Source: JBLHKE01 sp047619485
Lineage (GTDB): Bacteria; Verrucomicrobiota; Verrucomicrobiia; Verrucomicrobiales; DEV007
DNA: 16,944 bases
Assembly: GCA_047619485.1 (NCBI GenBank)
Contig: JBLHKE010000072.1
Location: forward strand, 1-16,944
Direction: 5' to 3'
A program made the position numbers and the translations under genes. This document shows positions 1 through 7,430 of this stretch, one piece after another (position 1 is the first letter of the stretch; each line of letters opens with the position of its first letter). The notes beneath the pieces are model-generated. The model saw only the letters and a list, made by a program, of their open reading frames with translations, made no database searches and was not told where the DNA came from.

Positions 1-151
1 GCTCCGACGAGTTGATATCTGACTGAACTAAAAACACTCATATTACGATGGTAGTCGATCGCACTGGTGCCACACGGCAAAAATTGCACCATAGCGCGCG
101 TTTCTTTTACCCGCTGGGCAACGAGGTCGATCTCGATTAGACTAACCAGCG

Positions 152-1459
152 ATGAAGTCGATCCAAACATCCATCCTGCTGGTCACGCTCAACGTAGTGA
201 CGGCCGTCGCGGCGCCGCTACCCGATTGGCCGTCGTGGCGTGGTCCGCTGGGAACTGGCGTCGCACCGCACGCCAAGCCGGTCGTCGAGTGGTCGGAGGA
301 AAAAAATATCCGTTGGAAAACTCCCCTCCCCGGCCTCGGCCATTCGACCCCGGTCGTGGCTGGCGACAAGATTTTCGTTACCACTGCGGTAGCGATCGGC
401 GAGCAATCGCCACCTAAATACAGCGGAGCCCCCGGTGCCCACGACAACCTCCCCATCACCCAACATCATCGATTTGCGGTGCTCTGCATCGGTCGGAAGA
501 GCGGGAAAATCCTGTGGGATAGAACTCTCAACGAGGCACTGCCACACGAGGGTGGACACGAAAGCGGAAGCCTCGCGAGTGGCTCACCAGTGACCGATGG
601 CGAACGCGTGATCGCATTTTTCGGATCACGTGGGCTCTATTCGCTCGACCTCGAAGGTAAGTTGCAGTGGAAGGTCGACCTCGGCGAGATGACGAGCAAA
701 CACGGGCACGGCGAAGGGAGTTCACCGGCACTCCATGGCAACACAGTGGTCATCAATTGGGACCACGAGGGACGCTCGTTCGCCGCAGCGTTCGACAAGA
801 GGAACGGGAAACAACAATGGAGAGTCGAGCGTGACGAACTGACGTCTTGGAGTTCGCCGATCATCGTCGAGCAAGGTGGGCGAGCGCAGGTGATCATCAG
901 TGCGACGACCCGCATCCGCAGCTACAATCTGGACGACGGCGAGCTGATCTGGGAATGCGCCGGGCTATCCGCCAACGTGGTGGCAACGCCCGTCTATGGC
1001 GACGGCGTGCTCTATGCTGGCAGCAGCTACAACACCAAATCGATGGTGGCGATCGAACTCGACGGTGCGGCGGGTGACCTGACGGACGGTGACCATGTGC
1101 TGTGGAGCCGGACGAAAAGGACTCCCTACGTTCCCTCACCATTGCTCTACGACGATGCCCTGTACTTCCTCGGTCACTACCAGGCAATCCTCACGCGCGT
1201 CGAGGCGAAAAGCGGCGAGGAACCAACCGGACCGTTCCGCCTTTTCGGCCTGCGCAATCTATATGCCTCTCCCGCCGGTGCCGATGGGCGAATCTATCTC
1301 GCCGACCTCGAAGGGCGCACCTTGGTGGTGAGCCACTCAGAAACCCCGAAGCCACTAGCAAGCAATCAACTCGACGACAGCTTCTCGGCTTCACCGGTGC
1401 TCGTCGGAGACGCGATCCTCCTGCGAGGCCGGCGCTTCCTCTACTGCATTGGAGAATAG
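152..1459 (+). CDS. Exported PQQ-like beta-propeller repeat protein
   Basis: The product has 435 residues. Residues 1-20 form a signal peptide (hydrophobic core ILLVTLNVVTAVA), so it is probably periplasmic or surface-exposed. The mature N-terminus carries 'WPSWRGPLGTG' (26-36) and 'NIRWKTPLPGLGHSTPVV' (52-69), a hallmark of propeller proteins common in Planctomycetes and Verrucomicrobia. Blade motifs recur as a Trp near the end of a strand after a Gly turn: LWDRTL (121-126), LQWKVDLG (171-178), QQWRVER (221-227), LIWECAGL (265-272) and VLWSRT (316-321). This is the BamB/PQQ-repeat fold. I see no haem motif, and at 435 residues it is shorter than quinoprotein dehydrogenases, so a binding or scaffold role is likelier than catalysis; the ligand is unknown. 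The ATG was chosen because it gives a complete signal peptide. No Shine-Dalgarno sequence is visible, and nothing recognisable lies in 1-151. It converges on the next gene with a gap of only 14 bp. Confidence 0.88.
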   Translation: MKSIQTSILLVTLNVVTAVAAPLPDWPSWRGPLGTGVAPHAKPVVEWSEEKNIRWKTPLPGLGHSTPVVAGDKIFVTTAVAIGEQSPPKYSGAPGAHDNLPITQHHRFAVLCIGRKSGKILWDRTLNEALPHEGGHESGSLASGSPVTDGERVIAFFGSRGLYSLDLEGKLQWKVDLGEMTSKHGHGEGSSPALHGNTVVINWDHEGRSFAAAFDKRNGKQQWRVERDELTSWSSPIIVEQGGRAQVIISATTRIRSYNLDDGELIWECAGLSANVVATPVYGDGVLYAGSSYNTKSMVAIELDGAAGDLTDGDHVLWSRTKRTPYVPSPLLYDDALYFLGHYQAILTRVEAKSGEEPTGPFRLFGLRNLYASPAGADGRIYLADLEGRTLVVSHSETPKPLASNQLDDSFSASPVLVGDAILLRGRRFLYCIGE

Positions 1460-1473
1460 AAGGCGCTAGGCTC

Positions 1474-4400
1474 CTAGATCTTGGTGATCCGCACGCGCAT
1501 GAACATCCGATCGCCAGCCGAGGTCGGCACCGTCGTTCGGAACTGAACCGTCTGCGTTCCGTCGCCGTTGTCTACCGCCTCGCCAATCTGTTGGCCAGGG
1601 ATCACAGACCAGGTCGAGAGGTCGGTGGAAGACTCGATCTCATAGGTGAGATCCGGCGCGAGGATGCGCTGGCGGAAGTTGATCGCTAGATAGCTCGACC
1701 CACTATCGGCGACCATTGCCCCCTGCGGCAAGAGGTCACCGGCTGGCGTGATATGCGGGTCATAGCCGAAAGCGTAGGCGTAGATATTGGCGACACCGTC
1801 GCCGTTCACGTCGCCATCGCAGTCACTGATCGCTGGATTTGCGAGTTCGGCTGCGGTGAAATTGTCGGCGGCCCACCCGTCGTAAGAAAAATCGACCGGA
1901 TCAGGCACGACACCAGGAGTGCCATCAGCGGCAGCACTCGCGCGCCAGTGGATCGGATCGTCGCTGAAACCATCTACCGCAATCTTCTCTAGGCTAAGCC
2001 CGGCCTCGGTCGATGGCCATTCCGGGGCATCATTGTAGTTGACCAGATCGACTAAGATTAACGGGACGATGGTAGCGCCGTTTACCTGATCAGGCTTGTC
2101 GGGCCGCAGCAAGGCGAGCTCTTCGCCGCCGTTGTTCAAGGCGCCTAAATAGCCATCCCCAGCACCGATGACAATGACGTTCGGGTCATCTGGCACGTTG
2201 TAGGACAAACGAAACGATTCGACGTTCGTGTTCAGAGGCAAGATCACCACCACTGCCCCGGGCGGCAGCGTCGGCCGGACACCAGGGTAGGTGAAGGTTA
2301 CCCCATCCAGACTCCAGTTATTATTCGAGTTGCCACCGGAGATCGTGTCGTAGAGCGCGATCGTCTGATCGGTGATGTTCTTTAGTTCGATGAACTCGAC
2401 CCCGCCGGGAGCAGGTTCAGCATAAATCTCGGTGAAGACGACCGGGCCGACCAGAGGCGGATTGTTCGCAGCGCCTTGCGGATTGGGGGTGAAACGGTTC
2501 ACATCGACACTGCGCACCTGCTTGGTAAAATGCCCACGCCCCAAGGAATCGACGTAGCGACCGAGCGTCTGATCCCCGTTGGCTGCAGATCCGTTGACCG
2601 TCGCGCGGAAGCTCCAGCCGTGGCGATAGCCTGTCAGGTTGCCACCTGCGTCCGCCGAATAGAGGAAGGTATCGTCGCCGCGGGAACTGATCTGGAACGC
2701 GTTGCCGAAGTAGTTTGCTGGGGCGACACCCGGGTTGGCGTCGTTGTCCTCGTTCACCGCCCAGAACCCCTGCGCTGGAATTATTGTCCCAGCTGGGATG
2801 GTGAATTTTGTCGGATCGTTTTTGTCATCCGTTAGAAACCATCCGCCAATGTCCACGTCGCCGTCGGTCGGGTTGTAGAGTTCGATCACGTCAGTCTGTG
2901 GCAGGTCAGTATGCGCCAGCACTTCGTTCACCAGGATTTCGGCGCCGGTGAAGTCGTAGATGAATCCTGCCGAACCATTCGGCAACAAGCTCGCCTTCCA
3001 GTTGTTCGGATCGTTGCCATAGACCTCTGGGTCGATGCGCACGAGGCTGCGGCCGCCGGCATCCGCCTGCGTCGGCCATGGGGACGAGTTGTCATACTGG
3101 ACGACGTCGACGTTGATGTAGGCGATCTTGTTGGGATCCACGTCATCGAGGCTTTCGGGGCGCTGCAACGCAACCTCCTCGCCGCCATTCGACAGCGAGC
3201 TATTGGGATATGGACCGAAGATCTGCGTCCCGACCGGGACACCTGGGTGGTTCGCGAGGAACGTTGCCCCAACTGTCTGTGCGACGATCGCGATCTCGCC
3301 GGGAGCGAGGGTTGGCTGGACGCCGTTGAGGATGAAGTTGATCCCCTCGATCCGCCAGTTGTTAGCAGTGTTCAACGGGTCGTAGAGAGCGACCGCAGAA
3401 TCCGAAATATTCTTGATCTCGATGAACTCGTCATCACCGGCGAGCGTCGCTGGATTGTACATGATCTCGGTGATCACAACGGAGCCAATATTGGGTGTCG
3501 CGTTGACAGCCCCGAGCGTATTTTCCGCCGCCGGGAATTGTTCCGACCCGACCGAGTTGATGTAGCGGCTGAACGTTTTGCCATCGCCCGAGCCCTCGAA
3601 ATAGAGTCCGTTGACAAAGCCCGTGAAATTGCCGAGCGAGTCGGCCGAATAAAGGAACACCGCCTCACCCTGCGAACTCAAGCTCAGGGCGACACCATCG
3701 ACCCCGTTCTCCAACACCAAGTATTGGCCCGCAGGGACAACCTTGCCAGCAGGGATCGGACTCTCGTTGGGATCGTCTACATCGTCAGTAAGAAACCAGT
3801 CACCGATCGGCACATCGGTCGGGTTCGGATTAAACAGCTCGATCGCATCGTTTGCATTCGCTCCATCGCGGGTGCGGATCTCGCTGATGAAAATTGGCAA
3901 GAGTGGGTTCGGAAGCGGTTCGTCAGCACCTGGCGAGCCACCAATTTTGATACTTGGTCGCCAGTTGCGATAGTCGTTCGGGTCAGGGTTTACGTTCGGG
4001 CTCATCGGGACCAACGAGTAGCCGTCACCGTCCGGATCCTTCGGCCAGTTGGGCCGGTCCGCCTCTTCGGGTAACGTCGCTGCACCGCCATCCCAATAGT
4101 CGACGCTGAAGACCACCGCCAACGTCGGATCCTCTAGCTCGATCTCCTCGCCCGAGTTCTTCAGACTGCCAGAGTATGTACCATCCGGGGAGAAACCGTA
4201 AGCCGCTTGGAACTGCACAGAATTTTCCGCTATGACCAAGAACCCGCCGGGTGGGATCACTGCATTGGACAATGATACTACGCCGACCCCGCTCACGCTC
4301 CAGCCAGTAAAATTCAATGCCTCGTCACCGACGTTCTTAATCTCGACAAATTCCTGACCAACCACCACCGAATGGTAGTGGATCTCAGTGATGATCAGTT

Positions 4401-4500
4401 CCGCCTGCGCACGCGTCATCTGCGGGCACGCGAATGACATGAGCGCGGCCAGGATGGCGGTCTGGAACAGGGCACGGGGGGGCTTAGTTAATAGAGACAT
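1474..4500 (-). CDS. Large exported protein with five lamin-tail domains
   Basis: The product has 1008 residues with a signal peptide at 1-33 (likely cleavage after AQA, before ELIITEI). Five lamin-tail (LTD) beta-sandwich units follow, beginning at about 36 (IITEIHYH), 204 (FISEIRTRDG), 342 (VITEIMYNP), 523 (LVNEVLAH) and 688 (VFTEIYAEP). Units 1, 3 and 5 share 'EF(V/I)E(I/L)KN', an 'N(S/G)GEE' turn and a 'NW/HWRAS..(D)G(S/T)PG' end. Units 2 and 4 share '(A/V)IEL(F/Y)NP', 'G(D/G)WFLTDD' and 'FLYSAD..GN(F/L)TG'. A Ca-binding-like 'DCDGDVNGDGVAN' segment (893-905) precedes a C-terminal module (about 930-1008) with 'YEIESSTDLSTW' (953-964), of a kind frequent at the ends of exported Verrucomicrobial proteins. 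No CotH kinase or nuclease domain, often found with bacterial LTDs, is present. The likely role is adhesion or surface binding; the substrate is unknown. The start gives an intact signal peptide. Confidence 0.85.
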   Translation of the reverse strand: MSLLTKPPRALFQTAILAALMSFACPQMTRAQAELIITEIHYHSVVVGQEFVEIKNVGDEALNFTGWSVSGVGVVSLSNAVIPPGGFLVIAENSVQFQAAYGFSPDGTYSGSLKNSGEEIELEDPTLAVVFSVDYWDGGAATLPEEADRPNWPKDPDGDGYSLVPMSPNVNPDPNDYRNWRPSIKIGGSPGADEPLPNPLLPIFISEIRTRDGANANDAIELFNPNPTDVPIGDWFLTDDVDDPNESPIPAGKVVPAGQYLVLENGVDGVALSLSSQGEAVFLYSADSLGNFTGFVNGLYFEGSGDGKTFSRYINSVGSEQFPAAENTLGAVNATPNIGSVVITEIMYNPATLAGDDEFIEIKNISDSAVALYDPLNTANNWRIEGINFILNGVQPTLAPGEIAIVAQTVGATFLANHPGVPVGTQIFGPYPNSSLSNGGEEVALQRPESLDDVDPNKIAYINVDVVQYDNSSPWPTQADAGGRSLVRIDPEVYGNDPNNWKASLLPNGSAGFIYDFTGAEILVNEVLAHTDLPQTDVIELYNPTDGDVDIGGWFLTDDKNDPTKFTIPAGTIIPAQGFWAVNEDNDANPGVAPANYFGNAFQISSRGDDTFLYSADAGGNLTGYRHGWSFRATVNGSAANGDQTLGRYVDSLGRGHFTKQVRSVDVNRFTPNPQGAANNPPLVGPVVFTEIYAEPAPGGVEFIELKNITDQTIALYDTISGGNSNNNWSLDGVTFTYPGVRPTLPPGAVVVILPLNTNVESFRLSYNVPDDPNVIVIGAGDGYLGALNNGGEELALLRPDKPDQVNGATIVPLILVDLVNYNDAPEWPSTEAGLSLEKIAVDGFSDDPIHWRASAAADGTPGVVPDPVDFSYDGWAADNFTAAELANPAISDCDGDVNGDGVANIYAYAFGYDPHITPAGDLLPQGAMVADSGSSYLAINFRQRILAPDLTYEIESSTDLSTWSVIPGQQIGEAVDNGDGTQTVQFRTTVPTSAGDRMFMRVRITKI

Positions 4501-4508
4501 ACGGATTA

Positions 4509-4554
4509 GGGGATGTGGGATGTGGGAGCAGGGTTGGGGGATTGAGTTTGGGGG
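4509..4554 (+). other. Potential G-quadruplex tract upstream of the lamin-tail gene
   Basis: The + strand has six G-runs in 46 bp: GGGG (4509-4512), GGG (4517-4519), GGG (4524-4526), GGG (4531-4533), GGGGG (4536-4540) and GGGGG (4550-4554). The first five are separated by loops of 2-4 bases, which meets the usual G3N1-7 pattern. The tract begins 8 bp upstream of the ATG of the minus-strand lamin-tail gene, so the transcript leader would be C-rich and the non-transcribed partner G-rich. This is a sequence pattern only; whether it folds or regulates anything is not shown. Confidence 0.45.
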
Positions 4555-4636
4555 AACTCCTTGTCGCTAATATCGCAGTAAGCTGGACGCTGGTCAAGGC
4601 ACACAATTCAGCTTCGCCGCCCTCAACACCAACCAC

Positions 4637-6577
4637 TTACCCACGATTTAGTGACTCAGCCAAGGTAAGCACCTCCTGAAACGCAACCGCCTCGAGCAGC
4701 GCGAACGCATCGTGTTTGCCCAATCTCGCACGGCTGGCTGCCGGGCTCGAGATCCCACAGAGGAAGCGCGCCAGCTGCCGCGGGCTGCGCAGCGCGGCAT
4801 GCTTTTCACCGGCAACTTCGTGGATCATCTCAACGTCTTCCGGACCGATCTCATGCGAGCTGGAACCAGGTAGCGGCAACTCTCCGACCTGTGCCCCGAT
4901 GCAACGCGAGCACTCGCCGCAGCCCTCTTCCAACACGTCGCCAAAATAGACAAGCAGCCGGCCGACGATGCACCCCTCTCCCTCGGCCAGCGCCACCACC
5001 TCGCCGAGCCGGTCGACATCTCGCAGCTCCCGCTGCTGGAACAGTGCCTGCATCCGCGCGACCACCGCACTGAGATCATCCGAACGCTCGACGATCCGGT
5101 AGCGATGGCGCACCCCGTACGGACGCATGTTGACATCGCCAGCCTCCTTGAGCTCAAGCAGGGCGTCGACGACCTCCGTGCGCTCGACTCCCAACTCTTC
5201 CGCAGCCGTGTCCGTATTGATCGTCAGCGTTCCGCGCCACTCGCGTCCCAGCGCAAACAGAGCTTTCAAAAATTCCTGCCGCTCCTCGTCGTAACCCGCC
5301 AACGCCGACTCCATCGAGCGCACAAAGTAGAATCGGAACGCCCCGAAAAACGACCCGAGCGGCTCGATCATTCCATCCAGCTCGAGATAGGCCAACACCG
5401 TCTCGACCACTGCCGAGCGGATGTCGTTCACGCCCGAAAGGTGCCAGCGCGAGACATCGAACTCGTCCCCGAGGCGCAACAGGTGGTCGACGACGTGGCG
5501 CAAGGCCTGCGGTGTCGGGGTGTCACCGTAGATGAAATTTTCCAACACCGTCAGATCAGCGGCGCAGGCGAGCATCTCGCAGTGGGCGGGCTGGCCATCA
5601 CGACCGGCGCGACCGGTTTCCTGCACGTAGTTCTCGAGACTCTTCGGCAGGTTGAAATGGAACACCGCGCGGATGTCGGATTTGTCGATGCCCATGCCGA
5701 AGGCGATCGTCGCCACGACCACCCTCACGTCACCCGCCATGAACGCCTCCTGCACCTCGGCACGGTAGTCGTCGCGCAAGCCCGCATGGTAGGCTTTCGC
5801 ATCGATGCCGTTGCGTTTGAGAAATCCGGCGACCCCCTCCGCGGTCACCTGCTGCGTCACGTAGACAATCGCCGCCCCATCCACTTCCGCCAACCGCTCC
5901 AGTAGCCGCGCCTTGCGTTGTACAACGTCACAAGGGGTGATGTGGAAGGCCAGATTCGGGCGGCGAAAACCGGTCTGGACGTGGTCATGGCAGACAATGC
6001 CAAACGCGCGCCGGATGTCCGCCGACACCTCGGGCGTCGCCGTCGCAGTCAGCGCCAATACCCGCCCGGCGCCCAGCGATTTCGCCAGGCGCTCCAGCCG
6101 CAGGTAGTCCGGTCGGAAATTGTGCCCCCACTCAGAGATACAGTGCGCCTCATCGATCGCCATCATCGAGAGCTCGAGCCCCTCCAAGACATCGAGAAAT
6201 TTACGGTTCGCCAGCCGCTCCGGCGCCACGTAGAGCAGCTTCACTTCCCCCGTGCGAACCTGTTCGATCACCGCGGCCTGCGCGTCCGCATCCATGGTCG
6301 AGTCCAGACGTGCGGCCGGGATCGTCAGTGCCTGCATCGAATCCACCTGATCTTTCATCAGCGCGATCAGAGGCGACACCACCAAGGTCAGGCCGTCGAG
6401 CAACAGCGCTGGCAACTGGTAGCAGAGGCTCTTGCCGCCACCAGTCGGGAAAACCGCCAGCGCCGAGCGCCCCGCGAGCAAACTCGCGACGACAGCCGCC
6501 TGGCCTGGCCGAAAATCCTGTAGCCCGAAGCGCGTGTGAAGCAACTCCTGAGCCTCCGTGATACTTGGTTCCAACAT
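4637..6577 (-). CDS. recQ: RecQ-family ATP-dependent DNA helicase
   Basis: The product has 646 residues and should be a 3'-5' DNA helicase for repair and fork rescue in the cytoplasm. Superfamily 2 motifs are complete: Walker A FPTGGGKS (43-50), SPLIALMKDQ (68-77), DEAH-box DEAHCISEWGHNFRPDY (142-158), LTATATP (176-182), YHAGL (263-267), ATIAFGMGIDK (289-299) and QETGRAGRDGQ (319-329). A winged-helix-like stretch lies at about 430-495. A four-cysteine RecQ-type zinc motif follows, C536 with C553, C556 and C559, around 'LLVYFGD'. In textbook RecQ the zinc module directly follows the helicase core; here about 190 residues intervene. No clear HRDC domain is seen. The ATG at 6577 (MLEPSITEAQ) was preferred over one 42 bp upstream because homologous RecQ proteins begin close to the 'RFGLQDFRPGQ' motif. 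A mobile element lies 68 bp upstream. Confidence 0.93.
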   Translation of the reverse strand: MLEPSITEAQELLHTRFGLQDFRPGQAAVVASLLAGRSALAVFPTGGGKSLCYQLPALLLDGLTLVVSPLIALMKDQVDSMQALTIPAARLDSTMDADAQAAVIEQVRTGEVKLLYVAPERLANRKFLDVLEGLELSMMAIDEAHCISEWGHNFRPDYLRLERLAKSLGAGRVLALTATATPEVSADIRRAFGIVCHDHVQTGFRRPNLAFHITPCDVVQRKARLLERLAEVDGAAIVYVTQQVTAEGVAGFLKRNGIDAKAYHAGLRDDYRAEVQEAFMAGDVRVVVATIAFGMGIDKSDIRAVFHFNLPKSLENYVQETGRAGRDGQPAHCEMLACAADLTVLENFIYGDTPTPQALRHVVDHLLRLGDEFDVSRWHLSGVNDIRSAVVETVLAYLELDGMIEPLGSFFGAFRFYFVRSMESALAGYDEERQEFLKALFALGREWRGTLTINTDTAAEELGVERTEVVDALLELKEAGDVNMRPYGVRHRYRIVERSDDLSAVVARMQALFQQRELRDVDRLGEVVALAEGEGCIVGRLLVYFGDVLEEGCGECSRCIGAQVGELPLPGSSSHEIGPEDVEMIHEVAGEKHAALRSPRQLARFLCGISSPAASRARLGKHDAFALLEAVAFQEVLTLAESLNRG

Positions 6578-6645
6578 GTATGTCCGGCACTCTAATAGGA
6601 GCCCCCGCCGCCGAGGCAAGCCCGATCTTCCTCGTTCTCAATTTA

Positions 6646-6804
6646 GGGCACCTCCGAAAACGTCATGCGGGCTGGAGCTTGATAAAATCCCCGCTGTCTT
6701 CGTTGCTAAAGCGCCCACTATCACCAGATAGCTTAGCGTTTATCGCCTCGCCAGCGGGAATTTTCTCTGCGCCCCATTTCCACGGCAGGTTTCCGGAGGT
6801 GCCC
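6646..6804. mobile_element. 159-bp MITE-like element, complete copy
   Basis: The left end GGGCACCTCCGAAAA (6646-6660) is mirrored by TTTCCGGAGGTGCCC (6790-6804); the outer 11 bases pair perfectly and 14 of 15 pair overall. The element is flanked on both sides by TTTA (6642-6645 and 6805-6808), a candidate 4-bp target duplication. Internal arms also pair: GATAAAATCCCCGCTG (6681-6696) with CAGCGGGAATTTTCTC (6752-6767), and a central hairpin CTATC-ACCA-GATAG (6718-6731). No reading frame for a transposase fits in it, so any movement would need a transposase elsewhere. A second copy starts at 16820 and differs at only one of the 125 bases visible there. It occupies the space between the divergent starts of recQ and the gene at 6873, so it may affect either promoter. 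Confidence 0.85.
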
Positions 6805-6872
6805 TTTACCCCAAATATCGCTCGTAATTCCCACCCTCCCCACTAACTTCCCCGCTCTCTCGAATCGTCTCA

Positions 6873-7427
6873 ATGAGCCTGCCATCCCTGGAATCTGCAC
6901 AGAATTTTGCCAAAGCCTCGTTCGGCAACCTGTCGACCGATGCCCAGGCTGTGCGCTACCGGCTCTGCGAGCTGGTCGAGGAGTCGGTGATCGCCTGTGC
7001 TGACGGTGAAGAGCTCGATGTGCTGCGCCCGGCAGCCTACCTGCAGGAGGTCGGCGTGATCCATAGCTCGAAAGAAAAAGCCATCTACTCCCTGCAGATG
7101 GTCGAGAGCTTCTACTCCTACGACCAGAATTTCGAGGAACTCGACCCGCGCCTCTACGACACGATCCAAAACCACGTGCGCGGCTCGACCCCGTCTACCG
7201 CAGAAGGCTTGCTGATGCGTATCTGCCACAAATACGCGGTCTGCCACTACCTCGACTACACGATGTTCAAAGCGCAGGTATCACTGCCAGCCTTCGAGCG
7301 CCTGCAGCTCGAGCGCATCGATGCCTACGCGCAGTGGCTCGACGAGCACCCACGTGGCGAACAGATCAACGCCGCCCTGCAGAAAATTTTCCTCTACAAG
7401 AACCTCGGCCGCCCCGGGCGCGGATAG
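6873..7427 (+). CDS. Hypothetical protein, possible degenerate HD-domain fold
   Basis: The product has 184 residues, is cytoplasmic (no signal peptide or membrane segment) and looks mostly helical. I do not recognise it firmly. The segment 'DVLRPAAYLQEVGVIHSS' (49-66) is spaced like the HD-phosphohydrolase core 'xxLxxAALLHDIGxxxxx', with Gln-Glu in place of the metal-binding His-Asp pair. It is followed at the expected distance by 'DTIQNHVRG' (96-104), like the HD-family 'I..H' element, and by a His/Cys/Asp-rich helix 'ICHKYAVCHYLDY' (117-129). If this reading is right, the protein kept the fold but lost the canonical metal site. It is followed after 3 bases by the MFS transporter gene, so the two are probably co-transcribed. 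No Shine-Dalgarno sequence is visible. The C-terminal 'LGRPGRG' is basic. Confidence 0.7.
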   Translation: MSLPSLESAQNFAKASFGNLSTDAQAVRYRLCELVEESVIACADGEELDVLRPAAYLQEVGVIHSSKEKAIYSLQMVESFYSYDQNFEELDPRLYDTIQNHVRGSTPSTAEGLLMRICHKYAVCHYLDYTMFKAQVSLPAFERLQLERIDAYAQWLDEHPRGEQINAALQKIFLYKNLGRPGRG

Positions 7428-7430
7428 GCG

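Noticed and set aside
1..151. Promoter or tail of an upstream gene before the beta-propeller gene.
   Set aside because: TTGATA and TTGCAC boxes are present but lack a -10 at proper spacing, and a short frame ending at 26 is too short to judge.
1466..1477. CTAGGCTCCTAG between convergent genes, which could be read as an excision footprint (CTAG + GCTC + CTAG) of the CTAG-flanked element.
   Set aside because: It is only 12 bp, lies partly within the stop codon of the lamin-tail gene, and CTAG occurs elsewhere in the window. A chance short palindrome is the simpler explanation.
2911..4074. A long open frame (387 codons) on the + strand opposite the lamin-tail gene.
   Set aside because: It is a shadow: the opposite strand encodes a clear repeat protein, and the translated + frame has no recognisable domain or start context.
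5105..5905. A 266-codon + strand frame opposite recQ.
   Set aside because: All helicase motifs lie on the minus strand; the + frame is Arg/His-rich as expected of an antisense shadow.
6565..6846. A 93-codon + strand frame across the MITE-like element, also partly present at 16702-16905.
   Set aside because: The shared peptide only reflects the shared repeat DNA; it resembles no transposase and has no conserved upstream part.
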